From: Rhynchopus euleeides
Taxonomy: Eukaryota; Euglenozoa; Diplonemea; Diplonemida; Diplonemidae
DNA length: 64,000 nt
Assembly: GCA_963210315.1 (NCBI GenBank)
Contig: OY723288.1
Location: forward strand, 1,736,001 to 1,800,000
Direction: 5' to 3'
Shown: positions 51,027-60,936 of the stretch, piece after piece
Position numbering within the stretch: the first letter of the stretch is position 1
Layout of the letters: every line of letters starts with the position of its first letter
Made by a program: the position numbers and the translations under genes
Notes under the pieces: model-generated
Told to the model about the DNA's origin: nothing
What the model saw: the letters and a program-made list of their open reading frames with translations, nothing else
The model's database searches: none

Positions 51027-52745
51027 ATGCCACCGCCACTGCGCCCTCCTCCTCCTGGCAAGCCCCCACCACTGTGCTACCTGCTGCACCTCGACTCTGC
51101 GCTGCACGTGACCGTCTACGGGCCCTACCCCGGGGGTGTCGTGCCGAGGGGCGCCCGCTTCCCCTCCAGGATCGTGTGGCCGCCCCCGCCCACCCCTGCC
51201 GCTGCCACACCTGCCGCTGCTGGGGGCACTACCACCACCACTACCACTCCCAACCCCGCCGATCTCGACGATGATGCTGCCGTGTCTCACATCGAAGCGA
51301 TTTTCAAAAGCAAGCACTGCGTGCCTGTCCAGGGTGTGGGTGCTGTTGCTGCCACCTCAGAGGTGCACAGCAACGGGGTGGGTGACTTCGTCCCCTCCGT
51401 GGAGCGGACCTACCGCGCCTCCCTGCTGAAGAGCGGCGTGCAGAAGGCGGTGCGCCGCAGCCTCCCCGGGCCCTGCCTCGCCATGGCGGCGCAGCTCTTC
51501 TATCAAGACGCCGACTCGCTGGACCAGATCGTGCGACGCATCCCCATCATCTGCGTGGAGGACTCTGTCCCACACCCCCAACTGGTGACACTCACCACAT
51601 GGCTGATGGTCGCACTCACCAAGGAGTACGACCCCCCGATCCGCATTGTGAACGTAATCCTCGAGGGGCTTGCGGAGGTGGCATCCGCGCCTGGCAGGCT
51701 GGTGTGGTCCCCCGGGGACCCGGATTTGCAGCACGCCCCGCTTCCCCTCCCCGCAGCCCAGCAGCAGCAGCAGCGGCAGCGGCAGGAGAACCCCGACCCG
51801 CTGTGCTTCTCCCTGAAGGTCCGCAGGAGGTACGGCGGCATGGCGTGCGACATGCAGATGCTGGACGCCTCCATAGGGTACTGCGAGCGGGACGCGGCCT
51901 TCCCTGCGAGGTGTGCCGCATTCTACCGGAGGGCATCCGCCGCGACACCTCCGCCCAGCAGCCCCCTGCCGCTTATACAGGCCTGGCGGAATGTGCCCCC
52001 CCTCGCTGCGGAGCACCAGCTGGATGCGGCGGTGGATTTCCATTGCTTCCGCTTCCTCACCGAGAAGGTGGTGTCGGTGTGCCGGAGCTACGGCGACGAC
52101 TTTGCAAGCGAGGCGGAGGTGAAGCGCCTCTGGTGGCTCATGCGATCCGGGGTGTACGTCAACAAGCCCCGCCTGCGCCAGGCGGACTTCCACCTCGGGG
52201 GGCTGGGCCCCGAGGCTGGGGGGCCACCCCCCAGCCCTGCGCCCGAGGCGGAGCCTCACCGGTGGTCCCTCATCGGGACGATCATCAGCGATGCCGTGTC
52301 GGACCTCAACCCATGGGCACTACCGGCCGTATCCCCGTCGCACGCTGGGGGGCGGCGTGGTGGGGGTGGTGGCGGTGGAGGTGGCTCCGCTGCTGCCAGA
52401 ACCCCTTCACAGGACCCCTCCGCAAAACCCCCCGGGTCAGGCAAGCGGAAGGCGGAGAACGGCCTGGTCCAGCTCTCCCTTGCAGGCATGTTTAAGAAGA
52501 GGCATGTCGGTGGGGTGGCGGAGGGGGGTGGTGGTGGTGGCGGTGTCTCGGACAGCGTTGGGGATGCTGCGGGTGTGGCAGCAGAGAAGGCGGAGGTGGG
52601 GCCGGTGGTGGTGGTGGCGGAGGAGCCTCCGGAGGTGGCTTGTAAGGCGGCTCCGGCGGCACGTACACCGCAGCGGAGGAGGCGGGGGAGGGGTGGGGAG
52701 GCAGCCCGCAGCCCGCCTGTCGCTGAGGTTATAGTCTTAGATTGA
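51027..52745 (+). CDS. Unrecognised protein with PCNA-binding-like motif
   Basis: 572-codon single-exon ORF from an ATG, followed by a G/T-rich 3' region. Residues about 130-420 are globular-looking and non-repetitive (RASLLKSGVQKAVRRSLPGP, QIVRRIPIICVEDSVPHPQL, TTWLMVALTKEYDPPIRIVN, VRRRYGGMACDMQMLDASIG, KRLWWLMRSGVYVNKPRLRQ). The N-terminus is Pro/Thr-rich and the C-terminus Gly-rich. Near residue 473 a basic GKRK sequence is followed at 482-489 by QLSLAGMF then KKR, resembling a PIP box (QxxLxxFF) next to a nuclear signal. If real, the protein would be nuclear and could bind PCNA in replication or repair. I do not recognise the family. Confidence 0.65.
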   Translation: MPPPLRPPPPGKPPPLCYLLHLDSALHVTVYGPYPGGVVPRGARFPSRIVWPPPPTPAAATPAAAGGTTTTTTTPNPADLDDDAAVSHIEAIFKSKHCVPVQGVGAVAATSEVHSNGVGDFVPSVERTYRASLLKSGVQKAVRRSLPGPCLAMAAQLFYQDADSLDQIVRRIPIICVEDSVPHPQLVTLTTWLMVALTKEYDPPIRIVNVILEGLAEVASAPGRLVWSPGDPDLQHAPLPLPAAQQQQQRQRQENPDPLCFSLKVRRRYGGMACDMQMLDASIGYCERDAAFPARCAAFYRRASAATPPPSSPLPLIQAWRNVPPLAAEHQLDAAVDFHCFRFLTEKVVSVCRSYGDDFASEAEVKRLWWLMRSGVYVNKPRLRQADFHLGGLGPEAGGPPPSPAPEAEPHRWSLIGTIISDAVSDLNPWALPAVSPSHAGGRRGGGGGGGGGSAAARTPSQDPSAKPPGSGKRKAENGLVQLSLAGMFKKRHVGGVAEGGGGGGGVSDSVGDAAGVAAEKAEVGPVVVVAEEPPEVACKAAPAARTPQRRRRGRGGEAARSPPVAEVIVLD

Positions 52746-53116
52746 TTGTGGGGGGGGGGGTGTGGGGGGGTGTCAGTGATGTGAAGGGGGGGGGGAGTGT
52801 ATTTTTGTAACGTGTGTGTTTCGCGGATATAGAAGCCGCGCCCTGGAGGGGAGATGGGGTTTTGTTGTTGGTCTATTATCTTTTTTTGTATCTTCTGGGC
52901 CCGTCCCCCCGTTCGTGCATATGTCACATGAAGGTATCTCAAGAAGGGGGTGGTGGGTTGCACAGGCAGGAATCGGGGATACCCTCCCGTTCACCCCCCC
53001 TCCCCCACGCCGGAGTTCAGCACCCCCGATTCTCCTGTTGGGTCGATATCACTGTCTGATTTCGTGCAGGTCATACACACCACTCACATTTTATACCCCC
53101 CCCCCTGCGTGGCTCC
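52746..53116. other. Intergenic 3' region
   Basis: G/T-rich runs directly after the stop (52748-52800) and a poly-C run (53096-53105). No gene seen. Bases 53117-53125 (GCTCAGGAC) are the left target duplication of the next element. Confidence 0.45.
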
Positions 53117-53125
53117 GCTCAGGAC

Positions 53126-53940
53126 CAGGCATGTCGCTAAGCGTCGACCGTCGACCCAGGGATTTTGGGTTTCCCCCCCCATAAAAAAGCGTCGACCCAG
53201 CGTCGACCCAGTGGAACTGGGTTGCCATTCAAGCCTGGACCAAGCGTCAACCCATTTATTACACTGGGTCGACGCTAACCTAGCGTTGACCCGGTTACAC
53301 TGGGTCGACGCTCACCAAGCGTCGACCAAGCGTCAACCCACTTTCACTGGGTCGACGTCGAAGAGAGTATGGTTTTGCAGGAACAGATGCTCACTACCGT
53401 GGCCTCCGGCGGCTGGGGGGCTCCGCCCCCCAGACCCCCCTGTGGCGTATGTCTCGTACTCAAGTCATTCGATTCCCACCAGGTCAGGGAATCCAACCAC
53501 TCCAGTAGCCTCAGGGGGACGCAGCCAACTCACACAGAATCTGTACGCCCACAATGAACAGATGTTCACTACCGTGGCCTCCGGCGGCTGGGGGGCTCTG
53601 CCCCCCAGACCCCCCATCTCGCGTGCCCGTCTAATAACCAAGTCCTTGCGCTTCAACGGCCGTGGCATATCAGGGGGTAAATCATGGTCCCGAAAGCCAT
53701 TTTTTGGGTTTCCGGCACCCGAGGATGGCGCGAGCGGCAGAGGAACCACGGAAGGAACCCAGCGCCTCACACCGTGCCCACCTAGTGGTCCGCCGACGGG
53801 AAAATTAGGCGACAACACGAGCGCGCGCGAAGCGCGCGCGAGAAAGATTGACCCCTAGTGTTTTTCCCCCTGATCCCCCCCCCAAAACAGGAGCGTCAAC
53901 CCACCAAATCTCCAAAATCGAAAAGTTAGCGACAGGCCTG
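53126..53940. mobile_element. Non-autonomous element with 9-bp target duplication, copy B
   Basis: Same ends as copy A (CAGGCATGTCGCTAA and CAGGCCTGTCGCTAA). Perfect 9-bp duplication GCTCAGGAC at 53117-53125 and 53941-53949. It is about 815 bp and nearly collinear with copy A. It lacks one GTCGAC sub-repeat present in A but has an extra CCCCTGTGGCGTATGTCTCG segment, also seen in the old fragment at 3235-3490. High similarity and intact duplications indicate recent activity. Confidence 0.9.
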
Positions 53941-53949
53941 GCTCAGGAC

Positions 53950-54226
53950 TTGATCACCCCAAGCTGGTTCGCGCTGAAGAGTTCGGCCAGTGGAGGGAAC
54001 ACGCGAGTACGAACGAAACTGGGGCCACGTAGGGGGACTCCTCACGAAGTGTCGGACGTGAGGGGAGGTGCTTCTGTCGAGAAAGGTTGCGCTAGCCAGA
54101 CACTGCCTTAAAACTGGTTTCAACACACACACGCAGGCACCATTTCGGACAAACACAGAACTATAAAGGGGTTCTCGTCGCAGGGTTGCGGGTTCGGACC
54201 CCTCGCTGCGGCTCACTGCTGTGAAA
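53950..54226. promoter_or_regulatory. Upstream region of cyclase-homology gene
   Basis: About 280 bp between the copy B duplication and the ATG at 54227. A CTATAAAG sequence at about 54160 lies some 65 bp upstream of the ATG and could act as a TATA-like element. The GC-rich hairpin around 54180-54215 is in the presumed leader. No experimental support. Confidence 0.25.
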
Positions 54227-56013
54227 ATGCCTTTCGCGAGGTGGTTCGAACGGGTTGTATCGATGGATGGGCGACTGCAGGGGAGGGAGCGCCGACAGCG
54301 GCGCCTGCTATTCACAGTCTGCATCATCTGCAGCGCCTTTTGCCTGGCATCCTACGCCTTGGACGAGACGTCGCCTTCACCCATATCGTATCTCTTCGCT
54401 GGGGTGGCACTCATCACCAACGGTTTCATGGGCCTTGCCTGCATCTGCATGATCCCTCTGTCACCGAGATCCCAGAAGTTGTACATCGCGGGGCTTGCCG
54501 CCGCCGCCTTTCTGCTGGACCTGGAGGTGCGCAGTGTTGGGGACGAGCCCTTGTGGTCGCTGTCTGTCCTTCTCGCAGACTTGTGTCTTGTGCTGCGTCT
54601 GGGGGAAACCTTCCCCACCTGGTCATCGGGTCCTGTGTGGTGTGGACCCTCCTCCTGTCTTCAGAGACGGTCTTCCGCTTCGGGCTGTTTGACATCGAGG
54701 GCAACACCCCGACTTCGGTGCGCTGGGACAACATCAGGCCCTTGTGTGAGTGCGACACCCCGCCGTGCGCTTCTGCTGACCCTCTCAAAAGCATGCTGCA
54801 GGCCGGGGGTATTGTGGTGATTGTCCTGCTGGACTTCTCAGCGACGCGGCGGTTTGCGCGTGAAGCAGAGGAGGAGCAGTCCTCGATGAAAAGCACCATC
54901 CTGACCGTGGAGGCGATTGCGGCGTTGCTTGCGCGATACGACGTCGACACCGGTGCTGATATCCTGTCGCAGGAGGCAGGGCTGCCTGATGCCATGCACG
55001 CGGCACTGCAACGCCTGGAGCAGAATCTGCGATCCTACCGCCCGTATCTCCCGAAGTCGTGCCTTCCCGTCGGGCAGCACAAGGATGAGTTCGCAAACCT
55101 CAGTGATGCGCTGCATGCAGTGGAGGATTCAGAGGATTCGGACTCGACGGCTTCCAGCGGGAGTGCGCCGCTGAGTGTGCCGCTTCTGGAGTCGGTGTCT
55201 CGGAGACAGCTTGGCCTGCTTCAGGCCACGAAGGCCAGCCTGGTTGTGGTGAACGTGTGTGACACCCTCGCACAGCTCGAGGAGGGCACGCTCGCCTTTG
55301 CCGACGTGTTTGGGGATCTGCTGGCCACAGCCGTGAGCAAGGTGGAGGCGTACCGCGGCATCGTCGACCTGTTTGTGGGTGACAGGATTCTTGCCTCCTT
55401 CAACGCTTCGCGTCAGTGCGCCGTGCACGCCAGTGCGGCTGCAAGCTCCGTCGCTGCCCTCCTCACAGACATCAGTGTGGGTGACATGGCGCAGCTGCGT
55501 GTCAGCATCGGGCTAGCCATGGGGCGGGCCTTGTGTGGTGACATGGGGTGCAGCGACATGCGCCGCTTCAGTGTGGTCGGCCCGCTGATGATCAAGGCCT
55601 GTGGCATGGAGCGTGCCGCACGCGCCTTCGGGCTGGACGCGGTGTGCAACCTGCCGCTGCAGCGCGACGCAGAGTTCCTACACACCCTGCTGCTGATTCC
55701 ACGCCTCGTGCGCCTCGTCAAAATGACCCGCGACGCCGCTCCAGTCAACGCGGTGGACGGAAGCGGAGAAGGCGGAGCTGAGTTGGTGTTCGAGCTGCAG
55801 CAGCCCACCTGTGCGAGCATCAGGGGGCAGGAGTGGCTGTACCAGGTGGGCAAGGGTGCTGACGCATGGGCCCCACACAACACAGCGATGCGGTGTTACC
55901 TCAACGGGGATGGTGTCGAGAAGGCTGTGTCTCGGGCTGGGTCACTCGAAGACGGGTGCCGCAGCACCATCCTGCGTCTGGGAAGCACCGACCCGCTGTT
56001 GGTGTATGTGTAG
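54227..56013 (+). CDS. Membrane protein with cyclase-homology domain, apparent 1-nt frameshift
   Basis: The reading starts MPFARWFERVVSMDG at 54227 and gives hydrophobic segments (LLFTVCIICSAFCLASYAL, ISYLFAGVALITNGFMGLA, LYIAGLAAAAFLLDL, SVLLADLCLVL). It then must move by one base near the G5 run at 54601-54605 to continue as LVIGSCVVWTLLLSS and AGGIVVIVLLDFSA, about six membrane spans in all. The C-terminal part resembles the class III nucleotide cyclase-like domain of protists: ASLVVVNVCDTLAQL with one metal-type Asp, DLFVGDRILASFN with the second, LRVSIGLAMGRALCGDMGCS and RRFSVVGPLMIKACGMERAA. The usual Asn and Arg of the VNxAxR motif are replaced (MIKACG), so catalysis is doubtful. The break could be an assembly error, a real mutation, or a very short intron (GTCCTG to TTCAG, 35 bp). 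Stop at 56011-56013. Confidence 0.6.
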
Positions 56014-56789
56014 CCCACGGACGGGTGGCACCGATGCGATCCAACCTGCGGATATTGTGTCGATCACCCTTGGTGTATTTTGCCTCGGGTTTGCTCGCTC
56101 TCAGGCGCGTTCAGTTCTGAATCAGGAACTTCAAATTTGTGTGTGCTGGACTGTTCGCCTCGCCCCTGCGAGAGCCTGACACTGCCCGCAACGTTCCATC
56201 CGTCCACAGCAAACATACCGTAATTGTTTTCCAACAATTTCATGAACGCCAGTTGTCAGCACCGGGCCTCTTCTCAGAGGCCCAACACTGCCACATCCCC
56301 TCACCTGACCCAGAAGCCCGCAGCTGACTCCGGCGGTTACCCCCGGCTGCTTTGGACCTGATCAAGAACGGCCGAGTCAAGCTGTTCTGTTACAGATTTC
56401 CAAACGCTATTGTGTGTTTCAACGAATGCCCCCAATGGAGACTCTCGAAGTGTGTCATGTTGTACACTTCTTCTGATACTGCATTGTGTTGTTGGTGCTT
56501 GCACGGCCCCTGCTCTGGCTCACCTCTCTGACGGCAGCTTGGCGCTGAACACCCCTGGTCACTGGCCTAATCAGGGGGTTTACCAGCCCTCTCGCTTACG
56601 AGTCTCCCAGTTTATAATCCAATCCAGGAATGCTCTCGTCACATGAGGAGCAATGTCAACACCCACCGACCCGATCCCATGCCACCCCACACCCCCACCC
56701 TGCCACGACACCCCACCCCCATCTCTCAGGCAGGCCCACGGGGCACAAGGGTAGAGGGGATCGCCCCACCACACCCCAGCCCGGCAGCC
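56014..56789. other. Intergenic, no gene seen
   Basis: Short unremarkable ORFs. The stretch before 56790 is rich in CCACCCC and includes an in-frame upstream ATG at 56643, which would extend the OST subunit by 49 residues, but the signal peptide argues for 56790. Confidence 0.4.
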
Positions 56790-58624
56790 ATGATTGCACC
56801 GCGTCACGCGCTGCTTGCGGCGGCATGGGCTGTGCTGTGCTGCGTCCCCACGGCGGGTGCTGCGGATAACGCCAAGGATACAGCCGACGTGCCGAAGAAG
56901 GCAACCAACCCCTTCCTTGCGGATGTCAACCGCACTGTCGGGCTGCACGAGCTCGACGAAGAACAGGCGAAGAAATACGCGAAGAGCAAGAAGAAGACCT
57001 ACAGCGTGATGCTTATCGTCAACCTCCAGGCTGACAAACACGAGAAGGAATGCCCTCACCACTGCACCTGGTTGGACAAGCAGGTCGAGGCGTTTGCGGA
57101 AGGGTACACGCAGCAGGTCAACCGGGACCATGTGTACGCCCAGGGTGCGGGGCCCCTGCACTTCGCCCGCCTCTACCTGCCGAGCAGGTCTGTGCCTGCT
57201 GCGAAGATGTTTGACATCCAGCGCTTCCCTGCGGTCATCCTGCTGCCTGCTGGGTCCTCCAAAGGCATCAAGTTCGGCTCCCAGGTGCTGAAGACGTACA
57301 AGCCGAAGGTAGAGGATAAGAAGCAGGAGCGGGCGGCGCGTGAGAAGGCGCAGAAGGAGAGTGGTTTGAAGTATCTGAAGCGGGCGCAGCAGCGTGCGGA
57401 CCGCCGCCAGCGCCTGATTTCCACGCAGGAGGAGAAGGAGGAACCGCAGTGGGGTGTGCAGGACTACCACTCGCCCACGATGAACAACCTCTGCAAGTGG
57501 GTGGCGATCCAGACCGGGCATCAGATGACGTCCTGCCCGCAGGATGTGGACCGCAACATCGCATCGAAGCAGAGCAGCAGCAACTTCGGCAAGCAGGTGA
57601 TTGTGGGGGTCATCGGGCTGTCTGCTTTCCTGTATGTACCCTGTGCCCCGTTCATCCACCCCCCGGCAAGGGTGTCAACCCTTCCAAGGCCACAGGGGGG
57701 TGGGCTGTTTGGGGGTTTTGACGGATCAGCCGCACAACACAAACGGGGGGGGCGGGTGTTGGAGACACGGCCCGAACAAAGCCAAACGCTTTTTCAGCGC
57801 ACGTTTGGGGAATATTTTCCGCCCAAACCTGCCCCCCCCCCAATCTCACTCACCCCCTCACACCACCTCCACCACTGCCGCCACCCCACAACCCCACAAC
57901 CCTCCCTCGCAGCTACATCGCGCGTGCCTTTGCCGTCGGCCTGGGTGTGATCGACTACTCTGCAGAGGACTTGAAGCGTGCGCAGACCATTGCCCTTGGG
58001 GTTCGTGAGGTCTCGGACCAGCACGTGGCGCACAAGGTGAAGGGTGCTTGGTGGTCGGTGTGGACGATGCTCGCTGCGTTTGTCGCGTCTGTCGTGGTGG
58101 GCTGCTGCGCCTCGGGGATGTACCACAACTTCCTCAACAACCGCGAGGTGCTGGGCGACCGCTTCGCACCTCCGCTGTCGCGTGTCACGGGGTACAAGAG
58201 GGAGATCCCGCACTTCTCCGTCGCTGTTGCGTCTGTCGTCACCCTGTCTGCGTGGTGCCTCATCGCGATGGGCAGAGCGGTATGCCACGCTAAATCGTTT
58301 CAATTTGCCGCCCACCCAGCACAGTGCCAACATCTACTGTAGCGGCCTGCGCTACCCAGTGTGATAAAGTGAGAGGGGGGACAGCCCGCGTGTTAGTTTG
58401 CTGCCCACTCACCCCTCCACCACCACTCTTGCGCCTTCCAACACCACTCTCTGCAGGCGACGCTGAACCATCTCTACTTCAAGCTGCCTCTTCTGATCGC
58501 GCTGACTGTCGTGTGGATGTGCACAGGCCTGTTCATGATGACAGTGTTTGTCCAGCGCAACGGGAGCTACCTGCACAACACCCCGATGGCCGCCTTCATT
58601 GAGAATGTTGTGAAGAAACTGTAA
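56790..58624 (+). CDS. OST3: Oligosaccharyltransferase OST3/OST6-family subunit
   Basis: Exons 56790-57631, 57913-58279 and 58457-58624 (phases 2 and 0; donors GTATGT and GTATGC; acceptors CCTCGCAG and CTCTGCAG) give 458 residues. A signal peptide (about 1-24, HALLAAAWAVLCCVPTAGA) is followed by a lumenal thioredoxin-like domain: TYSVMLIVNLQA, a Cys pair at 88 and 92 (CPHHC), FARLYLPSRS, FDIQRFPAVILLP and later LCKWVAIQTGH, matching the CKW/AKW block of OST3/6 and TUSC3. Four membrane segments follow (VIVGVIGLSAFLYIARAFAV; MLAAFVASVVVGCCASGMY; FSVAVASVVTLSAWCLIAM; LPLLIALTVVWMCTGLFMM). These ER subunits use a CxxC disulfide to hold nascent chains during N-glycosylation. Here the pair is CxxxC, which may alter redox behaviour. 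A Lys/Arg-rich insert (KKQERAAREKAQKE) is unusual for the family. Confidence 0.85.
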
Positions 58625-60324
58625 GGGGGAGGGAAGGGGCGGTTTGAAGGAGGGTTTGTGGTACTTTTTAGCTGCCTTCTTGGGCCAGCGATGGCGAGGA
58701 TCTAAGGATCCTTTTGAGTGGCTGATGGAGAAGAGCCCAGGGAGGCCGTCGGGCGGCCGTTCGGGGCTGTGGCAAAGAGCCACCCCGCCCTGATGTTGTC
58801 TCCAAAGAGCCACAAAAAAATCGTGACCCATCCGAAAAACTCAAGACGGCACTGCCTATCCTCGAGGTGGTCGTCGTTGATTTTTTACCAAAAAAAAACA
58901 AAGCAGGGGGTGGCGAGGGTGTGTTGGTGGCGGGGGAGGGGGAGGGGCGTGTTAGACCTGTGACTCGATCGCCATATCGCCAATCCTGCAATCCTGTGTT
59001 GAGACAAAATTACCCCGCGTGTGTTGCCTTACTGCTGGATTCGGTCATTGGTGTGGCCTGTTTTTTTCATGTGTGCAGACAACGTGTGACGAACAGGTTG
59101 CCGCCCTTGTCTTGGTATCCTCTTGCGTGCTAGAATACTACAATGATTGAGCAGCAGCAGACAAACGGCGGGGCAACATGCTGCGTATTTCGCATCTGAC
59201 GAGAGACGGCGCTGCAGCAAAACAAAATGAAGCAGATTTTTTTTACCCAGGCCCCCCCCCCCCCCACCCCCTTCCCCCTCCAGCCGAAGTAAGAAAATAC
59301 CCCCCACGTTTAACCCGCGGAAAAAAAGATCGAAAGGAGCCCCTCATGGCCGTGCCCCCCTTCCTTCAGGTGGGAGGGCAGGGGGAGAGGTGGCCGGAAT
59401 ATGGGGCGGCCGGAGTTGTTGCACCTGGCGGCGTCACACAGCAGGCCAAGGGTCGAGATCCCACCCCCCACCCCCCGACCTTCTCCTTGCCCCCTGCAGC
59501 AATGTGCGGGGTTGTGTAACTCCCGACTCGGGAGGTTGCGTGATGCTGCCACCACTGCTTTGATTATATTTTTGTCGCAGTGTAGAGCACACTGGGCAGA
59601 AACTGCTGTGTGTGCTCTCTGCCTCACTTCAGCGTATTGCAGTTTGAGTTAGCGTGCTGGCCATCACAGAGTGTCCCCTAGAGTACACAACGCGAGACCC
59701 GTCCCCCCGCTATCCGACTCCCACTCTCTGTGTTGGCTCACTTCAGCACTTTCACCCCACCCCACCCCACCCCACCTCCACACACGCACACCTCCTGCAG
59801 AGAGAGCCCTGACGTGACACCTCAACAAACCATTTGGTTTCCACCCACGAGGTGCCACACGGGCTTTTCTGAACCAAACACGACCCCCAGGGGAAAAGGG
59901 TCGGGCGTGCCTGCTGGGGACACCCCTCGCCTTCTCCCTTGAAGCTCCAAGCCAAACGCAAGCCGGTCCACCCCCGGAAAGGCCGCTCTTTTTTTTCTCT
60001 CTGTATCTCTCTCTTGTTGCAGCTGTTTTCCAGCCCCTCCTGTTCTCTGATTTCCCGCACACTCTCTACGCTCCCGACACCCACTCTCTGAGACTCCTTC
60101 TCCAGAGAATACAGCACAGAACCCACTCACTTCTCTGTCCCCTGCGGCCCCCAGCTGTGTGCCCGGTTTCTTTTTTTTGCCCTGCAACCGCCTTTTTTTC
60201 CCTTTTTTGCGAACCCCGGCCAGAACATCATTTGCTTCTTCTGACCTGGGCGTGCTTATCTGCCTGAATCTATTCCCCCACTCCTACCCCCCTCTTCTTC
60301 TTCTCCTTCTTCACCCCGCCTCAG
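58625..60324. other. Intergenic; repeat copy and pyrimidine tracts
   Basis: Holds the second copy (about 59632-59735) of the repeat at 24533-24640. A long C/T-rich tract at 59985-60015 and another at 60285-60322 (CTTCTTCTTCTCC) precede the next ATG. No gene recognised. Confidence 0.45.
59632..59735 (+). repeat. Dispersed repeat, copy 2
   Basis: Shares GTTAGCGTGCTGGCC, GAGTGTCCCCTAGAGT and GCTATCCGACTCCCACTCT, in order, with 24533-24640. Copies differ in the 6-10 bp linkers. Function unknown; possibly a short interspersed element. Confidence 0.6.
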
Positions 60325-60936
60325 ATGGGCGCCTGCTGTGTGAAGGACGCAACCCTGCCGGATGACGATTTGACCCAGGTCTGGGCCGAGATGGAGCAGG
60401 GCCCGAAATGCTCCCTGGTGTCCGTGACCCCTGTGCAGACACCTCTCAGCGTTGTGAACACGCTTTCGGAGATGTCGTTGCTGAGTGCCGTGACATGCTC
60501 TGCGGAGTTGGAGAAGCTCGAAGCGGAATTGCAGGCCGCGGATGCTGAGATTCTGATCCAGAAGGCGAGGGTTGCGGGGCTCACGGAGGAGATGGGCCCG
60601 ATTCTCAGCACCCTCGAGTCGCGTGGGTTCAGCGTCGCGCGTGACAGGGCGGAGCTGGTGTCAATCCTGAAGAAGCGCCGTGCCCCAAGTGGGGGACTGT
60701 TTTTCGACGTCCAGCCGGATGACACCCATCCTCTGCACCACAAGATCAACATCCTCCAGCACCGCCTCCGTGCCTGCGATGACCTGAAGGAGGGCAACCG
60801 CCAGAAGATCGCCGCGTTGACCCGCTTCAAGGCGACGCACCTCCTCCGCCTCAAGACTTGCTCCGACTTCGGGTCCTCGGCAGGCTCGTCTGCCGGGCGG
60901 TGTGACCCGTCCGTCTTCAGCGATATCGACATTTGA
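60325..60936 (+). CDS. Small helical protein with N-terminal lipidation signature
   Basis: 203 residues, single exon, ATG directly after a pyrimidine tract and CCTCAG. The N-terminus MGACCVKD fits N-myristoylation at Gly2 with palmitoylation at Cys4/Cys5, as in many protist membrane-anchored proteins. Residues about 60-95 (AELEKLEAELQAADAEILIQ) and 140-178 (LHHKINILQHRLRACDDLKE; KIAALTRFKATHLLRLK) are predicted helices or coiled coil, separated by LSTLESRGFSVARDRAELVS. The C-terminus is Ser-rich (SSAGSSAGRCDPSVFSDIDI). No family recognised. It is probably a peripheral inner-leaflet protein of the plasma membrane, alveoli or flagellum; this is inference. Confidence 0.7.
   Translation: MGACCVKDATLPDDDLTQVWAEMEQGPKCSLVSVTPVQTPLSVVNTLSEMSLLSAVTCSAELEKLEAELQAADAEILIQKARVAGLTEEMGPILSTLESRGFSVARDRAELVSILKKRRAPSGGLFFDVQPDDTHPLHHKINILQHRLRACDDLKEGNRQKIAALTRFKATHLLRLKTCSDFGSSAGSSAGRCDPSVFSDIDI

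Noticed and set aside
54150-54215. tRNA-like GGTTCGG motif before the cyclase-homology gene
   Set aside because: The T-loop lacks the conserved A and the stem has a mismatch. It is better explained as a GC hairpin in the leader.
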